From assembly GCA_034509735.1 (NCBI GenBank), contig JACGWO010000003.1, positions 12,276,001 through 12,340,000 of the forward strand: a DNA stretch of 64,000 nt, in the 5' to 3' direction. Positions within the stretch are counted from its first letter, which is position 1. Every line of letters starts with the position of its first letter. Shown here in pieces: positions 43,580-54,784 of this stretch. Under the pieces are notes generated by a model that was given only the letters and a program-made list of their open reading frames with translations, did no database searches and was not told where the DNA came from. The position numbers were made by a program, and so were the translations under genes. The stretch is from Sesamum alatum (Eukaryota > Streptophyta > Magnoliopsida > Lamiales > Pedaliaceae).

Positions 43580-45357
43580 TTTAAAGCCAATCACCCATAT
43601 GCCTAATCCCCATCTTCTCAAAATGTTGCATATGAGTGCTCTGTGACATAGGCTTCGTCAGCGGATCTGCTGTGTTGTCTGCTGAGTTGACTCGGTCCAT
43701 CTGAACGTCACCTCTTCCAACCATTTCTCTTAGAAGGTAGTAGCGTCTAAGAATGTTTAGATCGGAGATGAGATCTCGGTTCTTTTGCTTGTGCTATGGC
43801 TCCGTTGTTATCACAAAAGATGACCACGGGCTCCATAATGCTAGGCACCACACCCAACTCTTGGATGTAGTTTCTCATCCAAACCGCTTATTTGGCAGCT
43901 TCTGAAGCTGCTATGTATTCGACCTTAGTGGTGGAATCAGTAGTGGTTGCTTGCTTGGAACTTTTCCATGCTACCACTCCTCCATTGAGCCTGAATACAT
44001 AACCTGATTGAGATTTGGCATCATCATCATCTGCCTGGAAGCTAGCATCGCTAAAGCCTTCCAGGATAAGTTCTCTATTACCATAGATTAAGAACATTTC
44101 CTTAGTCCTCCTTAGGTACTTAAGGATGCCTTTGACTGCATTCCAATGTGCCTCTCCTGCACAAGACTGACATCTGCTCGTTACACTTAAGGCATAAGCG
44201 ATGTCAGGTCTCGTGCAGTGGACCACATATTGGATGCTTCCTACGGCAGAAGCATAGGGGACAATTTTCATCTTTTCAAGTTCCTCATCAGTCTGTGGAG
44301 ACTGTTTCTTGGACAGCTTGATCCCATGCCCAATAGGAAGGAATCCTCGTTTGGAATTGTCCATGCGAAGCCTTTTCAAGACTTTCTCCATATACGAGTT
44401 TTGGGTTAGTCCCAACATTCTTTTAGATCTGTCCCTGACAATCTGGATGCCAAGAATGTAGAAGGTTTCACCTAAATCCTTCATGGAAAACTGAGTTGAT
44501 AACCATGCTTTTGTGTTCCCTAACATTCTAACGTCATTTCCTATGAGCAGAATGTCATCCACATAAAGTACTAGGAACACTATAGAGCTCCAACTGGCCT
44601 TCTTGTATACACAAAAGTCAGATTCGTTTTTGATGAAATCATAGCCCCGTATGACTTCATCAAAGCGAATGTTCCAACTTCGGGATGCTTGTTTGAGGCC
44701 ATAGATGGACTTCTGGAGACGACAAACTTTCTGTTCTTCTCCGGTGACCGTGAATCCCTCCGGCCGATCCATGTAGATCTCTTCCTCAAGGAAACCATTG
44801 AGGAAGGTCGTTTTCACGTCCATCTATCATATCTCATAGTCATACCATGCTGCTATGGCAAGCAAGATCCTAATGGACTTAGCCATGGCTACCGGCGAAT
44901 AGGTATCCTCGAAGTCGACCCCGGGTCGTTGAGTATACCCTTTTGCTACTAGCCTAGCCTTGAAGGTTGTGACTTCTCCATCAATGCCAAGTTTGCACTC
45001 ATAGACCCATTTACAGCCAACTGGCTTAACCCCTTTGGGTGGGTCTACAAGTGTTCGGACCTGGTTCTCATTCATGGAGTCCATTTTAATTTTCATGGCC
45101 TCAAGCCATCTCCCGGAATCGATGTCAGACATCGCTTCCCCGTACGTCTTAGGATCCTTATCCAATCGACTGGTCGTGTTTAGAAAGCCATACCTCGTGG
45201 GAGGCCAAGACTCTCTAGCTGACCTACGGAGAATGGGAACGTCAGTGGTGACTGTGGGCGATGACTGTATGGGAGCTGGCGATTCAGGTACCGGGGGCTG
45301 GCTCTTCCTAAGGTCGTTCTTCATGCCTAGCATGCTGAACTTCTCAAGGTTGATCAA
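43580..45357 (-). pseudogene. copia 4 RT/RNase H
   Basis: 45357-44827 holds the post-integrase linker and RT fingers (GVKPVGCKWVYECKLG, PGVDFEDTYSPVA). Two stops follow (44824-44829, TAG and TGA where other copies suggest Gln and Trp). The block 44823-43888 (311 codons) is then open, with MDVKTTFLNGF, SIYGLKQASRSWN and catalytic YVDD at residues 87-90. Next come FSMKDLGETFYILGIQ, FLPIGHGIKLSKKQSPQT and RNase H with SDASF and GVVAWKSSKQATTTDS. This is the best-preserved RT in the window, but the double stop separates it from gag-pol upstream. Confidence 0.88.
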
Positions 45358-45481
45358 CTTTCTGGGTATCTATCCTTAATCCTCTAAGTGAGGAATCCGT
45401 AGGTTCCACTGATGACTGGTTTGCCTCACTTGACGCCTCAAGAATCAGTTCATCAGGCCGGATATCCTCTGAAAAACCTTG

Positions 45482-46320
45482 TTATAAGAATACTGCGTTC
45501 CTTGAAACAAATACCTTTTGTTCCAAGGGATCATAGAAATAATAACCTGCAATTTCTTTGGGGTATCCAATGAACCTGCACAAACTAGACTTTGATTCTA
45601 GCTTGTCTCCCACTAGCTTCTTGACGTATGCAGGGCTACCCCACAACTTCAAGTAGTTGTAGGACGCAGGCTTGCCATGCCATATCTTATATGGGGTTTG
45701 GGTCAATATACTAGTTGGCGCCAGGTTTAACAATTTGGCCGCAATCTCCAATGTGTAGCCCCAAAATGATAAGGGCAATTTGGTAAAACTCATCATGGAT
45801 CGGACCATGTCTAACAGGGTTCGATTCCTCCTTTCAGAGACCCCATTTAACTGTGGTGTCCCGGGAGGTGTCCATTCAGAGATTGTACTATTTTCTTTAA
45901 GATAATTAAGGAACTCAGTACTAAGGTATTCCTCGCCTCGGTCTGACCGTAGGACTTTAATTTTGCAGCCGGTTTGATTCTCAACTTCAAGTCTGAATTC
46001 TTTAAACCTCTCAAGAGCTTCAGACTTATACCTCATCAGGTATACATAACCATACCGTGAATGATCATCGGTGAAGGTTATGAAGTAGGAGAACTCACCT
46101 CGGGCTTGCGTCCTTAGTGGTCCACATACGTCTGTATGGACCAAGTCCAACAGACCTGTGGCAAGCCTGCTTTGTGCTACAAAGGGCTTCTTGGTCATTT
46201 TTCCTCGAAGACATGATTCACAAGTTGGTAGCTTACTCAAGTCCCCAACCTCTAAGTTCTTTGAGTCTACCAATTTCTTCATCCTATCTTGGAAAATGTG
46301 ACCTAGCCTTGCGTGCCACA
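45482..46320 (-). pseudogene. copia 4 integrase
   Basis: This 266-codon open block carries the zinc-binding CESC (residues 21-24) and the D-D-E core: HTD (51), RSDRGEEY (114) and NGVSERRNR (150), a D-35-E spacing. The C-terminal part has FWGYTLEIAAKLLNL, KIWHGKPASYNYLK and YFYDPLEQKVFVSRNAVF. The pre-integrase part continues upstream to ~46320. It is the most intact integrase here, but the element as a whole is defective. Confidence 0.87.
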
Positions 46321-46479
46321 GTTGTGCGTTCCCATTATCATCTATTTTACGTTTGTGTTGAGCGTTTAGAACGAAGTTCGCTTGTTGTAAGATATAAAGG
46401 CCGTTATTAAGCGTACCAAGCAGATGAGCAATATCATCTATTTTTATTGATTATAAACTCATATCCACTATTGTCTAAC

Positions 46480-47615
46480 AACGGAATGAAAATGATGTTT
46501 CTAATCATGCTAGGTACATAATAAACTTGCTCTAGTTCTATACTAATATGTCACTAACTACTAGGGTGGCGGATCCTACTGCTTCTGCCGAGATGGCCTT
46601 GCCATTTTCAAGCTTTAGGACCGTATCCCCGCTATTCAGTTTTCTGCTTTCTTTTCAGCACCTGCAAATCATTGTAAATGTGAGCTCCACAGCCGGTATC
46701 TAATACCCAAGAGGCAGTGTTAGTAACCATATTAACCTCAATCACAAAGATACCTTGCTTGGAGAGGAGTTTGGGGCAGTCCCTCTTCCAATGCCCTTTC
46801 TCACAACAATAAATACATATGTCATATGCCCTCGACTGTTACTTTGAGTCAACCTTCCCCTTTACTTTGCCTTTCCACACTTTGGCAATGGGAACACTCT
46901 TAGTGTTGGTAGCTGCTTTGACGGCTTTTCCCTTTCCCTTCTTCCTTCTCCAACGTCCGACGCCCTTCCCTTTTGTTTTGGAAGTCGAAGCATCTCCAAA
47001 CAATACCGACGGCGTAGACTTTTTGGTCGTTGCCTCGTATTGCACCAACATATTGATTAACTCATGAATATCCTTCTCAAGTGTGTTCATGTTGTAGTTA
47101 ACAATGAATTGGTCGAAGGAGGGTGGGAGAGATTGAAGGATTACATCTATGTAAGTCTCGTAATCGACCCCTGCCTTGAGGTCTTCGAGCTTTTCCATCA
47201 AGGTAAGCATCTTGACCCCATGCTCTTGTACAAAGGACCCTTCGGTCATTTTAGTTCCAAAGAACGCCTTCGTCGCGACATACCTAGTATGCCGGTCCGA
47301 GACTGCATAGCAATCCTTCAAGCGAGCCATAATAGAAGGGACATCGTCTAGCCTTTCATACTGCTTCTGAGTCTCATTCGTCATAGAGGCAAGTATGACG
47401 CTACGGACTCTCCGGTTATCCTTATGCCAAGTCTCGAACGTCTCACGTTCTTCTGGCGTGGATCCTTCCGGCAAGGTCCTAGGGAATGGCTCGTCCATGA
47501 CATAGCCTTGGTTCTCGTAATTGAGAACTATCCTCAGATTGCGCAACCAGTCGTTATAATTGGTTTCATTAAACTTGTTGGTCTCAAGTATGGTTGATAA
47601 TGGGTTCTTAGACAT
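46480..47615 (-). pseudogene. copia 4 gag-protease
   Basis: The ATG at 47615 (MSKNPLSTILETNKF) opens a frame that runs to a TAA at ~46837, replacing a Gln codon seen as CAA in B. It carries gag (WLRNLRIVLNYENQGYV, HGVKMLTLMEKLEDLKAG) and the Lys-rich tail. Downstream of the stop the same frame continues with the knuckle CIYCCEKGHWKRDC and protease WVLDTGCGAH (~46690). A frame start 24 bases further upstream (47639) exists but is less likely, since other copies begin at MSKNP. Confidence 0.85.
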
Positions 47616-49088
47616 TTTAAATCTACATTTAAAGAACAAACTACGATCAACAGAATTTTAAAAGACGAAAGTTTTAATAAAGAATTAACGCTTGGACTTT
47701 AGTCATTTAATACTCCCACTATTTATAAGAAAACACGATACTCTCAAACGTTGTTTTCGGGAAAACCCTTTCCTAGTGGGCTTGGGATCCACAGTGATTT
47801 TCCCCATACCCCGCTTTTACGATTCGCATGGGAAGAATCCTGTGGGAGGTATACCATACCATTCTCGTTCCACGAGATTCCCAAGATAATTGCCTCACCC
47901 TTTCACGTGATCCCGAGGACTCTAAGCAAATCATGTTATTTGGGCGTTAGACCCGACCCAATCAACCAATTATAGACCCACTGTTACCTCCAAAACTCAT
48001 GAGACATGTAACAACAGTCTACTCCTCGTTCATGATATAGTGCAGCTTCTTTTAAGCACGATAGTCGTGCCACGACTCATGAAACCATGCTATCGACCTA
48101 AATCAGCTTCCTCACTATGCCATGGATGGAAGGCATGGACGAACTCCTAGAGTCCAAGTCCATTTATCAAGGGTCTAATATTTTGAACTTTGGTCCAACC
48201 AGTGAGAGTTGAAAATGACCGAGATCCCATACACATACACATTCATCCATAATGCATATTTTAAAGTTTGCATCCCGTAGTAATAATATGATAAATAAAC
48301 CATTCATTCACCATAAAAGTCACATGCAAAATTAAAGCCTAGCACGCCCCTGTTGGATGATCTCAAGCCCGAATCCTATGCTATCCACTGAGCCCGCAGT
48401 GGATCTATGGTCAATCTAGGGTTGGTCCTACACTATTACATTTAATAGCAATCCGATCAACATGTTGATGGGCCTTGGTCTCTTTTCTCCTTCAAATCTC
48501 CATGGAAAGCCTTGGATTCTCCATTCTGGGCTCACCATTTGGACCATCCTTCATCTCCACCAAATACGTAAAATAAAATTCCTCACTCCTATACTACTCT
48601 CATTACATATGTAAAAAGAAACCCCAACGAAAACCCGGAGGGAGTACAATAGGATGGAGATAGAATGCCTTATTATTCCAAGGCAACTAGAAAAGGAGGA
48701 GGAGGAGGGAATAAAAGAGGCACACAGGCCCAACATAAATTTAAACCATACATTCGGTCTAGGGCTCATGATCATTCGTTCTCAATTAACGCACATAATT
48801 ACATGATATCCAATCACATAAATATATGCACATAATCCATGATATCCAATCACATCATCCCATGATAAAAACGAGTCATGTATGAAAACATTGTATAACA
48901 TTGGCAATATCCTTTCTTGTCTAGGAAAACCTTTCCTCATTATTTGAAAGTGAGTAATATCCCGGGATTCCAGATCCAATACAACAACCTTCCAAATAAT
49001 GTTCTTAAGAAAACATGCAAAATTAAACAAAACCAATTTTTCAGAATTATCCAAAAAATTAAATAACAAGAAAAAACGTAAACAAACA
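47616..49088 (-). other. copia 4 non-coding leader
   Basis: Leader with the conserved hairpin (48382-48405) and shared blocks; no gene. Confidence 0.7.
48382..48405 (-). promoter_or_regulatory. conserved leader RNA hairpin (copia 4)
   Basis: The element strand reads GATCCACTG, loop CGGGCT, CAGTGGATA. Eight of nine pairs form. The third pair is T-A where A and C have C-G, a compensatory change. Confidence 0.5.
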
Positions 49089-49385
49089 ACCGGCCGTCGC
49101 CTCTGGCGGCACCTGCCGCGGCACACGGACCAGCAAGCCTGGCCTGCTGTCCGCGTACGCGCAGGCCCCTGCCTACTCGCACGCGCGCCTGGTCGGGTTG
49201 TGCTGCGCACGCTGGCGCGCTAGCGGGGCTGCGGTGCGCAGGCTTCTCTGCCTGCGCACACCACCCTGCTATCCGTGCGCGCACATGCGCATCGGGCGTG
49301 CTTGCCGGGCGCGTGTGCGCAGATTCCGTTGTCTGCCTGCGTGCGCGCCTGGCGGCGCTACCTCATGCTCGCGTGTTTGTTGTGC
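49089..49385. repeat. GC-rich tract in copia 4 leader
   Basis: About 300 bp rich in TGCGCGC/CGCGCAGG words, with no long match to the tracts of A, B or C. It is joined at its PBS-proximal edge to unrelated LTR sequence. Confidence 0.75.
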
Positions 49386-49389
49386 TTAC

Positions 49390-49869
49390 TATTTGTCAAT
49401 CTTTATAAAAGCAATATTATCCTGATGAAAAGAGTACGTACTCATCACCGGCACTGTGTTTGTTATGCTTACTACTAAGGTTGAATGGCATTTCAACGTC
49501 ACAACAAATGCTCACAGACCATTTAGATAATCCATGTAGTTGGTTGCACATTGGATGGCGGCTATGAAACTAACTTCTAAGAGTTGGTCTAAAATGTTCC
49601 AAGTTGAGGACCTCAAGACTGGGCATCGAGTGTCCAATTGAGACTTGCACTAAGTACTGCATTCACTGGGTGAGTGTCGAATTTCATCGACGACAGATGA
49701 AGGTCGTCTATGCAATTTTAGTGGGTTAGTTGACACGGTGGTCGATTGACTGAACTGACTCGTCGGAATCGTTATATGGAAGCCTTGGAGGCTTGATCTG
49801 TACGACTGGAATTCCTGCTTCCAATAGTACGGGATTACTCCTCAAACTTGAGAAATCATGGCAGTCACG
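49390..49869 (+). repeat. LTR fragment, plus orientation (family D)
   Basis: CAATCTTTATAAAAGCAATATTATCC...GGCAGTCACG matches 40687-41165 of the family D LTR. It then switches at CACGTTA into a minus-orientation LTR. Confidence 0.75.
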
Positions 49870-50829
49870 TTACCATGGGTGGCCATCTAGCAACAGTCCA
49901 TGGCACTAGAGACTATGTGAATGTTGGCGTGAACATTTAGGCGCTGATTCCGTACGGGTACGGTCCTTCCGTCTCCCGTCTCCCGGCCTTAGTCTAGGGT
50001 ATGGAACTGGGCGTCGGTTCCCATCCTTGACTAGGCATCTATGCTTAATACTCGAGACTATGCATGCCTCATTGCATCGACACAGGAAACCATTTTATGT
50101 TCGACATCCCATAGGGACCACAGGTTTAAGTAGCATGAACGTGTCTCCGAGTGCATAGCAGATACCTCTGTCACATACTGACAGGGGACAGATCCTCTTC
50201 TTGGAACCCACCATCCTCGCTACACATTCTGAGTGCACTGGACAAGGCTTATAATGATCATCTTATAGAATGATCACCTCTCGCCAGATCCAAGATACAG
50301 CCATCCTGTGTATTTGACTGCCATGGTTCCTCAAGTCTGAGGACTACTCCCGTACTATCGGAATCGGGGAAATTCAATCATACCGACCAAGCCTCCAAGG
50401 CTTCCATATGATGATTCCCGCGAGTCAGTTCAGTCGGCTCGACCCCAGTCGACCAACCCACCAAGATCGTATAGGCATCCCACGCCTGTCGCCGATGAAT
50501 CACGGCACTCATCCAATGAATACGACTCTTGGTGCAAGTCTCTGTAGGACTTTCAATGCCCTGTCTCGAGGTCCTTGACTTGGAACGTTGCAGACCCAAC
50601 TCTTTATCAGTCTGTTTCATGACCACCATCCAATGCGTGGCCCAACTACATGAGTTATTAATCGTGGTCTGTGGGCTTTGTTGCGATATATGGAAAATAA
50701 GCACAACAAAGAAGGTACCAATGGCAATGAATACTCATTTTATTCATTACATAATATTACATTACATCAAGTTGTCAAATAGGTTACAAAATGCCAAACC
50801 TATTGGCTTTCTAGTCACCTATTCTAACA
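49869..50829 (-). repeat. copia 5 3' LTR, partial (family A type)
   Basis: Starts inside the shared U3 block (TTACCATGGGTGGCC) and ends CACCTATTCTAACA before a polypurine tract. The outer ~1.2 kb is missing. It matches the copia A LTR from ~14686 to 15669. Confidence 0.8.
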
Positions 50830-50845
50830 ATCTCCCACTTGACCT

Positions 50846-51716
50846 AAAGCCAATCACCCATTGACCTCATACCCTCTTATCCAGATGGTGAGTATGGGCA
50901 ACTTGTGACACGGGCTTAGTAAGTGAATCTGCTGTGTTTTTTGCGGAGCTGACTCGGTCCATCCGAACATCACCCCTGCTAACCATCTCTCTAAGAAGTT
51001 GGAAGCATCTAAGAATATGCTTGGATCGTGATGAGATCTCGGTTCCTTTTCTAGCAGCCTCATTGTTATCGTAGAAGATAACTATAGGCTTAGCAATGCT
51101 AGGCACTACATCCAACCCTTGGATGTAGCTCATCAATCAAACCGTCTCCTTAATAGCTTCCAAAGTCGCTATGTATTCAGATTCTATGGTGAAGTCAACC
51201 GTGGTAGCCTGCTTGGAACCCTTCCAAGTAACCATGCCACCATTTAGCCTGAATACAAAACCAGACTGAGACTTGGCATCATCGTCATCCGACTGGAAGC
51301 TAGCGTCACGATAGCCTTCCAGTATCAATTCTCCACCGCTGTAGATCAAGAACATGTCCTTAGTCCTTTTTAGGTACTTCAGGATAGTCTTGACTGCACT
51401 CCAGTGTGCCTCCCCAACACACGCCCAATATCGACTGGTTACGCTCACAGCGAAAGTCACATCAGGCCTAGTGCACTGGACAACGTACTGAATGCTGCCT
51501 ATGGCAGAAGCATAGGGGATGTCCAACATCCGTTTAAGCTCCTCATCAATCTTAGGAGACTGCTTCTTAGACAACTTAATTCCATGCCTCATAGGAAGGA
51601 ATCCTCGTTTTGAGTTCTCCATCTTGAATCTCTTCAAGACTTTCTCAATGTATGAGGAATGGGCCATTCCTAACACCCTTCTAGATCTATCCCTGTAGAT
51701 CTTGATGCCAAGGATG
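50846..51716 (-). pseudogene. copia 5 RNase H and late RT (downstream of solo LTR)
   Basis: The block 51676-51137 carries GMAHSSYIEKVLKRFKMENS, FLPMRHGIKLSKKQSPK and LEGYRDASFQSDDDDAKS, with YRDAS instead of the usual YSDAS. 51136-50867 carries the C-terminal IVIFYDNN and KHILRCFQLLREMV. It joins 53738 once the solo LTR and one GGATG are removed. Confidence 0.8.
51712..51716. repeat. TSD of solo LTR (left)
   Basis: GGATG, repeated at 53738-53742; the surrounding RT sequence is continuous across the insertion. Confidence 0.85.
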
Positions 51717-53009
51717 TGTTAGAATAGGTGCCCATGTAGCCAATCTTGGTAGGCAAATTATAACCTACGTCTGAACAATTTCGAGGTTTTGATAAATCAT
51801 TAATGAATAAGAAGTGAAATTCATTTGGCATTTACTTTGTTTGTGTTCACTTTATCTGCTTTATATTTCTGTTCACTATGCAAACAAAGCCCACGGACTG
51901 AAAACACATTTCGGGGACTGGGACTACGCTTGGAGGTAGGTCCATGAAATCAGTCCCACCGAATCAGTCCAGAAATCTCCAAGTCAAGGAATCTCGAAAA
52001 TAGGTACCGAGATTCCCCTTGAGACATGCACTAAGCATCTGCTGTCGTATTTCATCGACGGGTGACGAAGGTCGTCTAAGCAGTGTTAGTAGGTTGGCCT
52101 GCTAGGGAGCACCTGACCGAGGTGACTCGCGGGAACCGTCTTACGGAGGACCTTGAGTAGGGTTGGCTAGGTATGACATGTGTTCCCGGTTCCAACAGTA
52201 CAGGTCAAGTCCTTTGACTTGAGGAACTGTTGAGTTTACCTGTATATCAGGGCTGTATCTTAGATATGGTGAGAGATTGCCAAGAAGCACTTGAGTAGTC
52301 ATAAGCCATGTCTAGTGCGGCTCCGGTGTACAGAGTGACAGTAGTTTCCAAGAAAGGATCTATCTCCTGTCAAAAGGTATTGACAGTTGAGTCTCACAAA
52401 TGCTCTGAGTCTTATCCCTAAAATCTGTGGCCACAGTAACTGAACAGAAGGGAAGGTTTCCCTTGTGACGTTTAGTAAATGACAGACCGACACTTAGGTC
52501 CAATATGGGTACCTGCATTTTCCGTGCCCTAGACCCTAAGTGGTGAGACCGTAGACAGAAGGACAAATGTACTGTTAGAGCCTAAATGTTCATCCCCGTT
52601 TATTCACCTAGTCTCTAGTGCCATGGACCGTTGCTAGATGGCCACCCATGGTAACGGGCAGATTCTAGGAATCCAACCAAGTCTAGCTGAAGGTGAACCT
52701 AAAGAGTCACACACAATCCGCACACATAAAGCATTTAATTTGGAATTAAATATTTGGAGAAATGGAATGATTAAATTGGATTTAATCAGGTCCTTAATTT
52801 TCTTGGAAAGAACTAATTCCTTATATTGGATAAAAGGGATTTATCTAATAAATTAGATTTATTAGAAAATTAATTTAATGGGCCTAGAATAAATATTTAT
52901 ATTTATTATATTTATTTATTGCCCTTGGAATATTTAATAGGATTTAAATATTCCATTAAATTAATTGGATGGTTGAGATTAAATGGAGAGATGGATGGCT
53001 TGGATTCAT

Positions 53010-53068
53010 TTGACTAGGTCAAAGAACTACTTTGACTAGGACTTTGACTAGGTCAAAATCCTAGTCAA
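53010..53068 (+). promoter_or_regulatory. W-box cluster upstream of LTR TATA (solo LTR)
   Basis: Six TTGACY cores within 59 bp, on both strands (53010, 53018, 53032, 53044, 53052, 53064), followed by CTATATATAC at ~53114. Confidence 0.6.
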
Positions 53069-53158
53069 ATTAGTCTTCCTAGAGTTGGAGTTTGAAGAGG
53101 AATAAACTCCTCCTCTATATATACTCCTAGCCCTTCACTTGTAGAAAGATGATGAATC

Positions 53159-53171
53159 TTCACACACACAC

Positions 53172-53208
<37 letters not shown>
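53159..53208. repeat. (CA)n microsatellite in solo LTR
   Basis: About 25 CA units with one CG interruption. Other LTRs of this family carry a much shorter TG/CA run at the same place. Confidence 0.95.
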
Positions 53209-53210
<2 letters not shown>

Positions 53211-53737
53211 TCGTGTGCTCTCTCCCTCTCTACCTCTCGTCCGCCTCTCTCTTCTCTTTCCAAGAAAAAACACTCTCTTGTTCTTTTGTGTTAACAATTG
53301 AACATAGGAGGATTAATCCAGTTAAACTAATAACGTGTGATTGATCCGTCCTCTCCAAATACTTGTTCGTTCGCGAGCATGAAGTTTAAGATACGTGGGC
53401 GGATTGCGTGTCACGAATTAGAGGATCTCCCATACGAGATCTTGGAGCAAATCGGGAACAACGCAAGTACCGATTAGAAGAGGAAAACGACGAATCCGTA
53501 GGTTTCCGGTTTATGTTTTCGTCTTCTTTATGAATCCTATGGCCTCCATGATTGCTATGTATGTTCTTTTAATTCATGAGATACACCAAACACCCGAGAA
53601 TTTCAAGGGCACACCCCTTGAACGTGTTTTATTTTAATACGTATTATGCATGTTTAAATTTTGTAATTTAAATTATACCACGCTTCCGCATTCGCACTAT
53701 TCCCGGGACGATCCACACACCTACCCAAGGCTTTTTA

Positions 53738-54763
53738 GGATGTAGGATGCCTCGCCCATATCCTTCATGGAAAATTGTGTTGACAACCAAGCTTTAGTGG
53801 TTCCCAACACCTTAGCATCATTCCCGATGGGCAAGATGTCATCCACGTAAAGCACCAGGAACGCAACCGAGCTCCCACTGATCTTCTTGTATCCACAAGG
53901 ATCGAACTCATTCTTGATGAAATCATATCCCCGTACAACTTCGTAAAAACGTATGTTCCAGCTTCCAGGAGCTTGTTTGAGGCCATAGATGGACCTTTGG
54001 AGATGGCAGACCTTCTGCTCTACTCCAACAGATGTGAAACCTTCTGGTTGATCCATATATATCTCTTCCTCTACGAAAATGTTCAGGAAGGCAGTTTTCA
54101 CGTCCATCTACTATATTTCATAGTCATACCATGCTGCTATGGCAAGCAGTATCCGAATGGACTTAGCTATTGCTACGGGCGAGTAGGTTTCCTCAAAATC
54201 GACCCCGGGTCGTTCTGTGTAACCTTTCGTCACAAGCCTAGCTTTGAAGGTTGTAACCTCCCCATCAGCTCCAAGCTTACGTTTGTAGACCATTTACACC
54301 CTACGGGTTTTACCCCTTTGCGTGGGTCCACTAGGGTCCAAACCTGGTTTGCACCCATCGAGTCCATTTCGGATTTCATAGCCTCAAGCCACTTATCTGA
54401 ATCGATGTCCAACATCGCTTCTCCATATGTCTTTGGATCATTATCCAACTGACGGGTGAGGCCCAGAAATCCGTACCTATCGGGTGGTTGGGATACTCTG
54501 GCCGACCTACGAAGGACTGGAACATCATCAGTGGGAACTACTGGCTCAGATGTCACTGCCGCCTTATGGGGTACCTCACTTGATTCCTCAAGGAGTACCT
54601 CATCGCATCGACTATCCGATGGAAAACCTTTTTCCAAGAACACTACGTTTTGCGAGACAAAAACCTTTTGCTCGGAGGGATCATAGAAATAATACCCCGT
54701 AGTATCTTTCGGATATCCGACGAACCTGCATAAACTAGACCTGGAGTCCAATTTATCTCCCAC
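53738..54763 (-). pseudogene. copia 5 RT (upstream of solo LTR) and linker
   Basis: 54763-54300 holds the linker (FVGYPKDTTGYYFYDPSEQK, DRYGFLGL) and the WTLVDPRKGVKPVGCKW block. 54293-54111 holds fingers with PGVDFEETYSPVAIAKS. Two TAG codons follow (54108-54113). 54107-53721 runs MDVKTAFLN, SIYGLKQAPGSWN, LVLYVDDILPIGND and STQFSMKDMGEASYIL. YVDD is intact. A frameshift near 54295 and the stops inactivate it. Confidence 0.82.
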
Positions 54764-54784
54764 TAATCTCTTGACATATGCGGG

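Larger units (their letters stand above)
41607..49385 (-). mobile_element. copia element 4, lacking its 5' LTR
   Basis: A minus-strand copia element related to B: left 3' LTR (41607-~43570), RT/RNase H, integrase, gag, and leader up to the GC-rich tract. The PBS and 5' LTR are missing; at 49385 the tract is joined to an unrelated LTR piece. A 13-bp deletion also removed the LTR/polypurine junction (CACCTATT|CACTTGACC at ~43570). Confidence 0.85.
51717..53737 (+). mobile_element. solo LTR (B/4-like family)
   Basis: A single 2.0-kb LTR starting TGTTAGAATAGGTG, with U3, promoter and R/U5, ending CCAAGGCTTTTTA. It lies in the RT gene of copia 5 and is flanked by GGATG repeats. No internal region is present, so it is the product of LTR-LTR recombination. 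The terminal CA appears mutated. Confidence 0.88.
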
